The position numbers and the translations under genes are program-made. Source: Selenomonas sp. (GTDB taxonomy: Bacteria > Bacillota > Negativicutes > Selenomonadales > Selenomonadaceae). Taken from it: DNA of 17,634 bases. Location: positions 1 to 17,634 of the forward strand of contig NZ_JALFCU010000056.1 of NCBI RefSeq assembly GCF_022771645.1, written 5' to 3'. Each line of letters begins with the position of its first letter. Position 1 is the first letter of the stretch. The notes beneath the pieces were generated by a model. That model saw only the letters and a program-made list of their open reading frames with translations, did not search any database and had not been told where the DNA came from. Of the stretch, positions 6,335 to 13,939 are shown in pieces.

Positions 6335-7518
6335 TGAAGACGACGATCGATTTTTCGACACGCCTCTCCCCTGCCGTGCAGTCCATCGCGCCGTCCGGCA
6401 TCCGCAAGTTCTTCGACATCGCAGCGAAGATGGAAGATGTCATTTCGCTCGGCGTCGGCGAGCCGGATTTCGTCACGCCGTGGCCGATCCGCGAGAGCTG
6501 CGTCTACGGCCTCGAACAGGGCTACACATCGTACACGGCGAACCGCGGCACGCTCGAGCTGCGCGAGGAAATCTGCAAGCATTATGCCGAACAGTATGAC
6601 ACGCATTACAATGCCGAAACGGACGTGCTCGTGACGGTCGGCGTCAGCGAGGCGCTCGACCTCGCGATGCGCGCGCTGCTCTCGCCCGGCGATGAGGTGC
6701 TGATCCCCGAGCCGTGCTACGTCTCGTATCAGGCCTGCACGATTCTCGCGGGCGGCGTGCCCGTCGCCGTGCCGGCGAAGCTCGAGAACGAATTCCGCAT
6801 CACGCCGGCCGAGCTCGAAGCGCATCTGACGCCGCGGACGCGCGTGCTGCTCATCGGCTACCCGAACAACCCGACGGGCGCGATCATGACGCGCAAGGAT
6901 CTCTTGGCCGTCGCGGAGTTCGCGAAGCAGCACGACCTCATCGTCATTTCCGATGAAATCTACGGTGACCTCACGTACGGCGGCGAGCCGCACGTCGCGT
7001 TCTCCTCGCTGCCGGGCATGCAGGAGCGCACGCTGCTGCTGAACGGCTTCTCGAAAGCGTACGCCATGACAGGCTGGCGCATCGGCTACGCGCTCGGCGC
7101 GCCCGCGCTCATCGCAGCCATGACGAAAATCCACCAGTACACGATGCTCTGCGCCCCCATCACGGCGCAGATGGCCGCCGTCGAGGCGCTCCGGCACGGC
7201 GAGAAGTACATGAAGAAGATGGTCGCGGAGTACGACCGTCGCCGCCGCCTCATCTACGAGGGCTTCACGAAGATGGGTCTCTCGTGCTTTGAGCCGAAAG
7301 GCGCGTTCTACATCTTCCCCGACATCACGAGCACGGGCTACACGAGCGAGGAGTTCGCCGAAAAACTGCTCGAAGCCGAGCACGTCGCGCTCGTGCCGGG
7401 CAGCGCGTTCGGCGCGTGCGGCGAAGGCCACGTGCGCTGCTCGTACGCGACATCGATTGACAAGATTGCCGAAGCGCTCACGCGCATCGAGCATTTCGTC
7501 AAAAACCACAAGAAATAA
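6334..7518 (+). CDS. Pyridoxal-phosphate class I/II aminotransferase
   Basis: A 394-residue fold-type I aminotransferase of the aspartate/aromatic group. Key residues are visible: YTSYTANRGTLELR (65-78, substrate entry), YPNNPTG (176-182, Asn178 or Asn179), ISDEIY (205-210, Asp207 binds the pyridine nitrogen and Tyr210 the ring oxygen), GFSKAYAMTGWRIGY (238-252, Lys241 forms the Schiff base), and Arg368 in HVRCSYA, which binds the substrate carboxylate. Substrate specificity (aspartate, alanine, aromatic or branched-chain) cannot be read from the sequence, so I give no symbol. It is coupled to the Lrp-type gene and ends in a strong terminator. Confidence 0.95.
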   Translation: MKTTIDFSTRLSPAVQSIAPSGIRKFFDIAAKMEDVISLGVGEPDFVTPWPIRESCVYGLEQGYTSYTANRGTLELREEICKHYAEQYDTHYNAETDVLVTVGVSEALDLAMRALLSPGDEVLIPEPCYVSYQACTILAGGVPVAVPAKLENEFRITPAELEAHLTPRTRVLLIGYPNNPTGAIMTRKDLLAVAEFAKQHDLIVISDEIYGDLTYGGEPHVAFSSLPGMQERTLLLNGFSKAYAMTGWRIGYALGAPALIAAMTKIHQYTMLCAPITAQMAAVEALRHGEKYMKKMVAEYDRRRRLIYEGFTKMGLSCFEPKGAFYIFPDITSTGYTSEEFAEKLLEAEHVALVPGSAFGACGEGHVRCSYATSIDKIAEALTRIEHFVKNHKK

Positions 7519-7554
7519 AAAAACCTGCGGAGGGCGTGCCCTTCGCAGGTTTTT
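7517..7554. terminator. Bidirectional intrinsic terminator
   Basis: A stem with outer arms CCTGCG at 7524-7529 and CGCAGG at 7544-7549, and inner GGGC/GCCC pairing. It is flanked by A7 on the left and T5 on the right. It serves the aminotransferase gene (plus) and the converging comFB-like gene (minus). Confidence 0.92.
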
Positions 7555-7567
7555 ACTTGCAAAACAT

Positions 7568-7846
7568 TTATGCTCTTTTCTCATGACGCGGATGCGCGCT
7601 GACGAGTTCGATGGCCTTCGCGATCTGCTGGATGACTTCGACTTCATATTCGAGCGACATGGCCTGCACGCGCGTGAAGATTTCGCCTTTCTCCGTCGAC
7701 GAGTAATGCGCCGGCAGATGATTGAGCGCGAGGATCGCGATGTCACGGCGGCACTGGTCGCATTGGCAGCAATCCGGATACTGGGCCAGCACTTGGTCGA
7801 GCTTTCCCAAAACGACGTCTTCCATGAAATTCTTGAGTTCCATCAT
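7568..7846 (-). CDS. ComFB family small protein
   Basis: A 92-residue protein of the late-competence ComFB type (PF10719). It opens with MELKNFMEDVV, then has a Cys cluster CCQC..C (Cys26, Cys27, Cys29, Cys32) that probably binds zinc, and the conserved LNHLPAHY at 41-48, followed by a C-terminal helix. The role is unclear: the B. subtilis gene lies in the comF operon, and cyanobacterial relatives are reported to bind cyclic dinucleotides. GGAGAG precedes a double ATG (7846 and 7843); either could be the start. An upstream extension of the frame has no ribosome binding site and overlaps the promoter. There is no competence gene next to it here. Confidence 0.88.
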   Translation of the reverse strand: MMELKNFMEDVVLGKLDQVLAQYPDCCQCDQCRRDIAILALNHLPAHYSSTEKGEIFTRVQAMSLEYEVEVIQQIAKAIELVSAHPRHEKRA

Positions 7847-7925
7847 GATCTCTCCATCCATTGTGCGTGCGCACAGTCCCCAGGTTGCGCTGTCGAATGT
7901 TCGGCAGTAGTTCCTCTTTCTACTT

Positions 7926-7954
7926 ATGATAATATAGTTAGAGGGAAAAATCAA
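7926..7954 (-). promoter_or_regulatory. Promoter of the comFB-like gene
   Basis: On the minus strand, TTGATT (7954-7949), a 17-bp spacer and TATCAT (7931-7926). The start of transcription would be near 7918, giving a leader of about 70 bases. The -35 box lies only 2 bp from the -35 of the divergent tRNA promoter. Confidence 0.6.
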
Positions 7955-7956
7955 GT

Positions 7957-7985
7957 TCGACAAACGCCTTTTCTTGTGCTATAAT
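7957..7985 (+). promoter_or_regulatory. tRNA-Arg promoter
   Basis: TCGACA at 7957-7962, a 17-bp spacer and a perfect TATAAT at 7980-7985, ending 16 bp before the tRNA. Confidence 0.75.
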
Positions 7986-8001
7986 ATTTTCTGTTTGAAA
8001 C

Positions 8002-8076
8002 GCGCTCGTAGTCCAGTGGATAGGACGCCGGCCTCCGGAGCCAGAAGCGGCAGTTCGACTCTGCCCGAGCGCACCA
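8002..8076 (+). tRNA. tRNA-Arg, anticodon CCG, CCA encoded
   Basis: A cloverleaf is visible. The acceptor arms are GCGCTCG (8002-8008) and CGAGCGC (8066-8072). The D stem is GTCC/GGAC. The anticodon loop is CTCCGGA with CCG at 8035-8037. The variable loop has 4 bases. The T stem is GGCAG/CTGCC with loop TTCGACT. Discriminator A8073 is followed by an encoded CCA. The anticodon stem has one C-A mismatch (8029 with 8043, positions 28 and 42). It reads CGG codons. It is a lone tRNA with its own promoter and terminator. Confidence 0.97.
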
Positions 8077-8085
8077 GCAGCAATC

Positions 8086-8122
8086 AAAAAGGATGCATCG
8101 TTTTTGCGGTGCATCCTTTTTT
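8086..8122. terminator. Bidirectional intrinsic terminator
   Basis: GGATGCA at 8091-8097 pairs with TGCATCC at 8110-8116, extended by A-T pairs, with A5 on the left and T6 on the right. It ends the tRNA transcript (plus) and the operon ending with the small membrane protein (minus). Confidence 0.92.
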
Positions 8123-8126
8123 CATC

Positions 8127-8426
8127 TCATTTTTCGGTCTTGTTTTCGTTCAGGACATTCTGCGCGTTCGTGTTCGCGGCACTGCCCTTCTTGAGGATGT
8201 CCTTGAGGCTCTCGTATTTCGGCAGCTGCTCGTCCTTGACCTCGTTCCAGTTCTGCGCCTGCTTCAGGCAGAACACGGCGCCGCCGAGGCCGAGCACGAC
8301 GAGCACGGCGGCCCAGAGGTACGCGCCCTGCGTGAAGAAGTAGACGCCGCCGAACGCAAGCGCGAGGAAGAACAGCGTGTTCCAAGTCTGGACGAGCATA
8401 TTGAAAAATTTTGGCAGACGATGCAT
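8127..8426 (-). CDS. Small two-helix membrane protein at end of znu operon
   Basis: I do not recognise this 99-residue protein. It has a short basic start (MHRLPKFFN), two hydrophobic segments (about 15-31 and 35-54) separated by FTQGAY, and a hydrophilic, charged C-terminal tail of about 45 residues rich in Asn, Lys and Gln. GGAGG lies nine bases upstream of the ATG. It follows the ZnuB-type permease gene by 20 bp and precedes the shared terminator, so it is the last cistron of that operon. An accessory role for the transporter is an inference from position only. Confidence 0.85.
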   Translation of the reverse strand: MHRLPKFFNMLVQTWNTLFFLALAFGGVYFFTQGAYLWAAVLVVLGLGGAVFCLKQAQNWNEVKDEQLPKYESLKDILKKGSAANTNAQNVLNENKTEK

Positions 8427-8446
8427 AACATAAAACCTCCAAATAA

Positions 8447-9289
8447 TTATCGTACAAAATATGGTTTGAGGGCGAGGGTCACGAAAAATACGACAGCCGA
8501 GACGACGACGATCGTCGCTCCTGCCGCCATGTTGAAATAATAGGCGAGCAGGAGGCCCGTGAGGCCGGAGACGAGGGCGGTGGCGATGGAGATCGCGTGG
8601 TACTGCTTGACGTTCTGCGCGACGTTGCGGGCGGTGGCGGCCGGGAGGACGAGCAGCGCGTTGATGATGAGGATGCCGACCCATTGGATGCTGATGGAGA
8701 CGATGACGGCGAGCAGCGCGGCGAACGCGCATTGCACCCAGAACGAGCGGATGCCGCGGCTGCGGGCGAACGAGGCGTTGATGGAGAGGACGAGCAGACG
8801 GTTGAACAGCGCGCCCCAGGCGAGGAGCACGAGCAGGAAGACGACGGCGAGCGTGCCGATGTCTTCGGGCGTGACGGAGAGGATGTCGCCGATGAGGTAC
8901 GATGAGAATTTGTTGAAGCCGCCGCCGTAACTCATCATCATGAGGCCGAGTGCGATGGCCGTCGACGAAAACACGCCGATGATCGTATCCGTCGACGCCG
9001 TGCTCTTGTTCTGGATGTAGGTGATGAAGACGGCGAACGCGATGGAAAACAGGATGAGCGAGAGGAGCGGCGAGACAGAGCCCAAGAGCACGCCAATGGC
9101 GATGCCGGTGAACGCGCCGTGGCCGAGCGAGTCGGAGAAGAACGCCATGCGGTTCGAGACGACCATCGTCGAGAGCAGGCCGAAGAGCGGCGTAACGAGC
9201 AGGATGGCGAGGAACGCATTCAGCATGAAATGGTGCGCCGCCCATTCAAACGGCAGGAGCGTCTGCAAAACGGTGTACAGCGTTGCCAT
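8447..9289 (-). CDS. znuB: Zn/Mn-type ABC transporter permease (ZnuB/TroC family)
   Basis: A 280-residue inner-membrane permease of the ABC-3 family, which imports Zn, Mn or Fe with a ZnuC ATPase and a cluster A-I binding protein. The family signature SDSLGHGAFTGIAIG is at 52-66, and multiple hydrophobic segments follow. It starts at ATG 9289, overlapping the TGA of the ATPase gene by one base, with AAGGGGG nine bases upstream; the adjacent GTG at 9292 is less likely. The metal cannot be decided from the permease alone. No binding-protein gene lies in the operon. Confidence 0.92.
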   Translation of the reverse strand: MATLYTVLQTLLPFEWAAHHFMLNAFLAILLVTPLFGLLSTMVVSNRMAFFSDSLGHGAFTGIAIGVLLGSVSPLLSLILFSIAFAVFITYIQNKSTASTDTIIGVFSSTAIALGLMMMSYGGGFNKFSSYLIGDILSVTPEDIGTLAVVFLLVLLAWGALFNRLLVLSINASFARSRGIRSFWVQCAFAALLAVIVSISIQWVGILIINALLVLPAATARNVAQNVKQYHAISIATALVSGLTGLLLAYYFNMAAGATIVVVSAVVFFVTLALKPYFVR

Positions 9290-10119
9290 CACGCGTCGCC
9301 CCCTTCCCTGCCGTGCGCGCGCGGGATGTCCGCCGCCGCTTCGCGCGCCGTCTCGCCTGCGAGCAGGCCGAAGATCTCTCGCGTGCGCGCGTCGGCAAAG
9401 ACTTCGTCCGGCGTGCCGGAGCAGATGACGCCCTTGTTGAGCAGCACGACCTGGTCGGCGTGCTTCGCGACCATGTTGAGATCGTGAGAGATCAGGATGA
9501 TGGCCATGTCCTCTTTTTCGCGCAGGTCGGCGACGATTTCGTAGAAGAGCTCGAGGCCGTTCTGGTCGACGCCCGAGACGGGCTCGTCGAGCAGCAAGAG
9601 GTCGGGCATCGGGTCGAGCGCGAGCGCGAGCAGCACGCGCTGGAGTTCGCCGCCCGACAGCGCGCCGAGGCGGCGGTCAATGAGGTGCTCGGCATGGACG
9701 CGTGCGAGACTTTTCTCGATGCGTGCGCGCAATTTCCCGGCCGGGAACAGCCAGACAGGGCGCTGCGTGAGACAGGCGCAGAAGATGTCCTGCACGCTCG
9801 TCGACGCGCTGACGTCAAAGCGCAGATACTGCGGCACATAGCCGATGACGGGATGGCCGGTGTGCTTACCCTTCGCGTCGACGTAATGGAGTTTTCCCGT
9901 GTGCGGGACTTCGCCGAGGATGGCTTTCAGCAGCGTCGACTTGCCTGCGCCGTTCGGGCCGATGAGCGCCGTGAGCTGGCCGCAATGGACGTGGAGGTTC
10001 ACGTGCTCGAAGATGGTCAGCCGTCCGGCGCGCACTCCAAAATCTTCGATCTTCGTGCAGCAGAGTTTCGCGCAGTCGTCACACGACGCGGCGCGATGAT
10101 GCAAAATGGTTTTGAACAA
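9289..10119 (-). CDS. znuC: Zn/Mn-type ABC transporter ATPase (ZnuC family) with Cys-rich N-terminus
   Basis: A 276-residue ATPase that powers the ZnuB permease. It has Walker A GPNGAGKS at 54-61, signature LSGGE at 154-158, Walker B LLLLDEP at 174-180 and switch His212. Before the ABC core stands an extra segment of about 25 residues with HH at 7-8 and Cys13, Cys16, Cys20 and Cys21 (CDDC then CC), which could bind metal. The frame has no ATG at the start; TTG 10119 is supported by AGGAG seven bases upstream. It begins 23 bp after the exporter permease gene, so it is probably in the same operon. Confidence 0.93.
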   Translation of the reverse strand: MFKTILHHRAASCDDCAKLCCTKIEDFGVRAGRLTIFEHVNLHVHCGQLTALIGPNGAGKSTLLKAILGEVPHTGKLHYVDAKGKHTGHPVIGYVPQYLRFDVSASTSVQDIFCACLTQRPVWLFPAGKLRARIEKSLARVHAEHLIDRRLGALSGGELQRVLLALALDPMPDLLLLDEPVSGVDQNGLELFYEIVADLREKEDMAIILISHDLNMVAKHADQVVLLNKGVICSGTPDEVFADARTREIFGLLAGETAREAAADIPRAHGREGGDA

Positions 10120-10142
10120 ACGGATTCTCCTATGGAAAGAAC

Positions 10143-10898
10143 TTATTTTCTCAGGTTCGCGAACGCATGGCAGCCCCAGACGAAGCAGATGACGGTATAG
10201 AGAGCGAGCACGAGCGCTGAGCTCATGGCGACGTCCTGCCCTGCGCCGAGGCCGCGCAAGAGGTAGCTCGTGTGCGTCAGCGGCAGCAGCTCGATGATAT
10301 AGCGCACGACGTCCGGCAGCGTATGCGTCGAAAAGAACGTGCCGCAGAGGAACGACATCGGGAGCAAGATGTACGTGTTCACCTGCCCCATTTCCTCATA
10401 CGTGCTGATCTTCATCGCCGCGAGGAAGCCGATCTCCGCGAAAATCATGCAGTTCAGCACGAGCACGGCGAGGAACGCCGGTGTCAGGAAGAAATGCGCG
10501 CCAAAGAGCAGCGCGAGCGCGAAGATGATGGCAGACGAGATGAGGCCGCGCAGCACGGCCGCGAGCACCTTGCCGATGACGAACGCCGGCGGCCAGATGG
10601 GCGCGATGATGTACTCTTCGAGGCTCTTGTGGTAGATGCGCTCCGCATGCACAGGCGTGATGCTGTTGAAGCTGATGTTCATGGAGTTCAGCGCGAGGAT
10701 GCCCGGCACGAGGAAATCGAGATACGTGCCGGAGTCGACCTGGATGCTGCGGCCGAGCCCCCAGCCGAACGCGACGAGATAGAGCATCGGCGCGACCATG
10801 CGCGAAAGGATGAACTTCGTCATGCGGCGGTGCAGCACGACCCAGTCGCGCCAGAACACCGTCCAGATATCAAAGAGCGCACCGGAAATTGCAGTCAT
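10143..10898 (-). CDS. ABC-2 type exporter permease
   Basis: A 251-residue membrane protein of the ABC-2 family (DrrB/NodJ-like). About six hydrophobic segments are visible. The N-terminal part FILSRMVAPMLYLVAFGWGLG (29-49) and the C-terminal LLPLTHTSYLLRGLG are family landmarks. It overlaps the ATPase gene by 4 bp (ATGA), with GAAGG seven bases upstream of the ATG. Together they form a two-protein exporter; the substrate (drug, lipid, polysaccharide or peptide) is not evident. Confidence 0.92.
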   Translation of the reverse strand: MTAISGALFDIWTVFWRDWVVLHRRMTKFILSRMVAPMLYLVAFGWGLGRSIQVDSGTYLDFLVPGILALNSMNISFNSITPVHAERIYHKSLEEYIIAPIWPPAFVIGKVLAAVLRGLISSAIIFALALLFGAHFFLTPAFLAVLVLNCMIFAEIGFLAAMKISTYEEMGQVNTYILLPMSFLCGTFFSTHTLPDVVRYIIELLPLTHTSYLLRGLGAGQDVAMSSALVLALYTVICFVWGCHAFANLRK

Positions 10899-11662
10899 GA
10901 AGAAACCTTCTTTCCCGTGAGCTTCAGGAACACGTCTTCAAGCGTCGGCAGCCCCGTTTTTTCTTTGAAATGCGCCGGCGTGTCGAGGTCGACGAGATGA
11001 CCGCTTGACAGCATGGCGACGCGGTCGCAGAGTGCCTCAGCCTCCTCGATGTAATGCGTCGTGAGAAAGACCGTCACGCCCTGCGCCTTCATCTCCTGGA
11101 TGAGCGCCCAGATGCGCCGCCGCACCTGCGGATCGAGCGCGACGGTCGGCTCGTCGAGGAACAGCACGCGCGGATGGTGGATGAGCGCGCGCATGATGAG
11201 CAGGCGGCGCTTCATGCCGCCCGAAAGGCGGCGCACGCCATCGTTGCGCACGTCCTCGAGTTCGACGTAGCGCAGGAGCTCGCGGATGCGCGCCTCGCGC
11301 TCGCGCTTTCCCATGTGGTGGAGGCGCGCGTGGAGTTCGAGGTTTTCGCCAACCGTGAGGTCCTGGTCGAAATTCACGTGCTGCGGCACGACGCCGATGA
11401 GCCGCTTGATTGCCTGCTCATGCCCGCGCACGTCCGCGCCGTCGTAGCGGATGCTGCCCGACGTCGGCTCCATGAGGAGCGTCATCACGCGGATCGTCGT
11501 CGTCTTGCCTGCGCCGTTCGGGCCGAGCAGGCCGAACGCCTCGCCCTTGCCGACGGCAAGCGACAAATTTTCGACCGCCGTCTTGTACGTGTCGCGGCCC
11601 GTCTTGTCCTTGTGCGGGTATCGTTTTGTGAGCTCCGACAGTTCGATCATCGCGTTCTCCAT
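10895..11662 (-). CDS. ABC-2 type exporter ATPase
   Basis: A 255-residue ATPase of the DrrA/CcmA-like group. It has Walker A GPNGAGKT at 47-54, the signature LSGGM at 146-150 (with KRRL after it, as usual in this group), Walker B VLFLDEP at 166-172 and switch His203. The C-terminal LEDVFLKLTG is also typical of exporter ATPases. I start at ATG 11662 because AAAGGAGG lies six bases upstream; the in-frame ATG at 11680 precedes that site. It is the first gene of the operon, with a promoter overlapping the preceding terminator. Confidence 0.93.
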   Translation of the reverse strand: MENAMIELSELTKRYPHKDKTGRDTYKTAVENLSLAVGKGEAFGLLGPNGAGKTTTIRVMTLLMEPTSGSIRYDGADVRGHEQAIKRLIGVVPQHVNFDQDLTVGENLELHARLHHMGKREREARIRELLRYVELEDVRNDGVRRLSGGMKRRLLIMRALIHHPRVLFLDEPTVALDPQVRRRIWALIQEMKAQGVTVFLTTHYIEEAEALCDRVAMLSSGHLVDLDTPAHFKEKTGLPTLEDVFLKLTGKKVSS

Positions 11663-11689
11663 GGGCGGCCTCCTTTCCATACGTTCCCC

Positions 11690-11718
11690 ATTCTAACAAA
11701 AAATAGGAGCTATTGCAA
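11690..11718 (-). promoter_or_regulatory. Promoter of exporter/znu operon, overlapping feo terminator
   Basis: On the minus strand, TTGCAA (11718-11713), 17 bp, TAGAAT (11695-11690). The -35 box lies inside the stem of the feo terminator and the -10 just after its T run. Transcription would begin near 11683, giving a leader of about 20 bases. Confidence 0.5.
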
Positions 11719-11737
11719 AACGGTTGCAATAGCTCCT
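11698..11737 (-). terminator. Intrinsic terminator of the feo operon
   Basis: A 14-bp perfect stem, arms 11705-11718 and 11724-11737 with a 5-base loop, followed on the minus strand by TA and T6. It lies 17 bp after the FeoB-associated peptide gene. Confidence 0.92.
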
Positions 11738-11753
11738 GCTTTTCTGTTTGCTG

Positions 11754-11909
11754 TCAGGCGCCCGGATGACACCCTTTGCAGCTGCCGCTGCACCCCGGGC
11801 ACGTGCCTCCGCAGCAATCTTCCTTGCCGTCGCGGAAATTCCGCACGACGTGGCGGCACGCGTAAAAGAGCGCGACCGCGACAATGAGTCCTACGATGAA
11901 CGTCGCCAT
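11754..11909 (-). CDS. FeoB-associated Cys-rich membrane protein
   Basis: A 51-residue protein with one N-terminal membrane helix (FIVGLIVAVALFYACRHVV) and a short tail packed with Cys: DCCGGTCPGCSGSCKGC (31-47, six Cys in all, plus Cys18 in the helix). This is the pattern of the FeoB-associated Cys-rich peptides (PF12669) common in Firmicutes. It lies 35 bp downstream of feoB and before the terminator. A role in iron delivery to or from FeoB is assumed for the family but not established. A GGGA-like site precedes the ATG. Confidence 0.9.
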   Translation of the reverse strand: MATFIVGLIVAVALFYACRHVVRNFRDGKEDCCGGTCPGCSGSCKGCHPGA

Positions 11910-11944
11910 CCGACATCCCTGCCTTTCACAAAGAGAATATCACA

Positions 11945-13843
11945 TCATTCGAAACCGAGCAAGCGGCCGCCCTGATAGACAATGAGCGACACGAGCCAGG
12001 CGATGACGAACATGTAGACGGCCGAGAACGCCATCCACTTCCAGCCGCCGGCTTCTTTCTTGATCGTGCCGAGCGCCGTGACGCACGGCGTGTAGAGCTG
12101 CGAGAAGACCATGAAGGCGAGTGCTGACATCGTCGTGAACGCCGTCGACATATCCGTGCCCATCATCTGCGCCGCTGCATCGACGGCCTCTTCCGCTTCC
12201 GTCGAAACATCGGCGACGCCGTAGAGGATGCCGATCGTTGCGACGACCGTCTCCTTCGCCATGATGCCGGAGAGGATGGCGGCGCCGGCCTCCCACGTGT
12301 CAAAGCCGTGGAACGCGAACAGCGCGGACATCCAGCCGCCGAGCGTCGCAAGGATGGAATCCTCGATCTCGCACGGGCCGCTGAAGTTGTAGTTCGACAT
12401 GACCCAGAGGAGGACGGACGCGGCAAAGATGATCGTACCTGCTTTGACGAGGTAGCCTTTGCCCTTGTCCCACGTCTCGAGGAGCACGGACTTCATGTCC
12501 GGCATGCGGTACGGCGGGAGCTCGAGGAGGAACGTCGATCCCTTGTCCTTGAACAGCGTGCCGCCGAGACCTTTCGCCACGACGATGGCCATGACGACGC
12601 CGATGATGTACATCGCGAACACGACGTTTGCGGCGTTGTCAGGGAAGAACATCGCGGCGAACAGCGCCATGATCGGCAGCTTCGCGCCGCACGTGAGGAA
12701 CGGCGTGATGAGGATCGAGACCATGCGGTCTTTCTCCGAGTCAAGCGCGCGTGCGCCCATGATAGCCGGCACGCCGCAGCCGAAGCCCATCATGAGCGGC
12801 ATGAGGCCTTTGCCCGTCAGGCCGCAGCGGCGCATGATCGGATCCATGATGAACGCGATGCGCGCCATGTAGCCCGTGCCGTCGAGGAACGACAGGCAGA
12901 AGAACAGGACGAAGATGAGCGGCACGAACGTCAGCACCGCGCCGACGCCGGCGATGATGCCGTCGCAGACGAGCGAGACCATCCAGTCCGCGACGCCCGC
13001 GTCCGTCAGGAAGTCCGTCATGAAGCCGAGGAAATCTTCATTGATGAGTTCATCGAGCGCGTCCGCGATCGGCTGGCCAATCCACGTGAACGTGATCTGG
13101 AAGACCGCATAGAGGATGCAGAGGAAAATCGGCAGCGCGAGCACGCCGTTCGCGAGGTAATGGTCGATTTTTTCCGAACGTGACTGGCCGACATTGCCCA
13201 TGTCGACGGCCTGCGCCATGACGTTGTCGATGAGCGCGTAACGCGCTTCGCTGATGGCTTCGAGCTTTTCCGCATCGCTCCGGCTGCTCGCCTCGATCTC
13301 TTCGACCTTTTCGATGTGATGCTTCACGAGGTCGCTCGGCTGGTAGTTCTCCATGACCGTCGACGTGAAGACGTCGAGCAGGTGGCGCGTGCTCTTCTTG
13401 TCGCGGCCGACCGTCTCGACGCACGGCATGCCGAAGCATTCTTCGAGCTTCTTCGTGTCGATGCGCACGCCGCGGCGCTTCGCATCGTCCTGCATGTTGA
13501 GGTCGATGAGGAGCGGGATGCCCTTTTCGAGGAGCTGCACCGTGAGGTACAGGTTGCGTTCGATGTTCGAGCTGTCGACGACGTCGACGACGAGGTCGAG
13601 CTTCGTGTTCATGAGGTAATCGATGACGATCTTTTCCTCCGGGCTGCGCGCGTTGACGCTATACGTGCCCGGGAGGTCGACGACGGAAATCGCGCGATCC
13701 TTGTAACGCGTGTAGCCGACTTTCTTGTCGACCGTCACGCCGGGCCAGTTGCCGATTTTCTGGCGCGCGCCCGTGAGTTCGTTGAAGATCGTTGACTTGC
13801 CGGTATTCGGATTGCCGGTGAGTGCGACTGCTAATGTTGACAT
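11945..13843 (-). CDS. feoB: Ferrous iron transporter FeoB
   Basis: The main anaerobic Fe(II) importer of the inner membrane. It has 632 residues, shorter than the 773 of E. coli but normal for Firmicutes. The N-terminal G domain has G1 GNPNTGKS (10-17), G2 Thr37 in PGVTV, G3 DLPG (56-59) and G4 NMQD (116-119). A helical GDI-like domain follows (about 170-220). The membrane domain contains two gate motifs, FGCGVPAIMGAR and LTCGAKLPIMALFA, each with a Cys. The ATG has AAAGGAG about 12 bases upstream. It is preceded by feoA and followed by the Cys-rich peptide gene. Confidence 0.98.
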   Translation of the reverse strand: MSTLAVALTGNPNTGKSTIFNELTGARQKIGNWPGVTVDKKVGYTRYKDRAISVVDLPGTYSVNARSPEEKIVIDYLMNTKLDLVVDVVDSSNIERNLYLTVQLLEKGIPLLIDLNMQDDAKRRGVRIDTKKLEECFGMPCVETVGRDKKSTRHLLDVFTSTVMENYQPSDLVKHHIEKVEEIEASSRSDAEKLEAISEARYALIDNVMAQAVDMGNVGQSRSEKIDHYLANGVLALPIFLCILYAVFQITFTWIGQPIADALDELINEDFLGFMTDFLTDAGVADWMVSLVCDGIIAGVGAVLTFVPLIFVLFFCLSFLDGTGYMARIAFIMDPIMRRCGLTGKGLMPLMMGFGCGVPAIMGARALDSEKDRMVSILITPFLTCGAKLPIMALFAAMFFPDNAANVVFAMYIIGVVMAIVVAKGLGGTLFKDKGSTFLLELPPYRMPDMKSVLLETWDKGKGYLVKAGTIIFAASVLLWVMSNYNFSGPCEIEDSILATLGGWMSALFAFHGFDTWEAGAAILSGIMAKETVVATIGILYGVADVSTEAEEAVDAAAQMMGTDMSTAFTTMSALAFMVFSQLYTPCVTALGTIKKEAGGWKWMAFSAVYMFVIAWLVSLIVYQGGRLLGFE

Positions 13844-13939
13844 GTAAAAAACTGTCTCCTTTCGCTGCCATCGGGAACATAAAACGTTTTCCGTCAGGCC
13901 TTGGTGCTTTCAACCGTTTTTTCTCTGTTGTTTTGTAGC

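Noticed and set aside
4952..6361. Long minus-strand open frame continuing upstream of fprA to 6361
   Set aside because: It is antisense to the TPR-like and Lrp genes, both of which have recognisable proteins or good signals. Only the part from 4951 downward is the flavodiiron protein. GC-rich codon use keeps the antisense frame open.
13844..13939. Extra small gene between feoA and feoB
   Set aside because: A short frame (13659-13943, minus) crosses the gap but overlaps feoB extensively and lacks family features.
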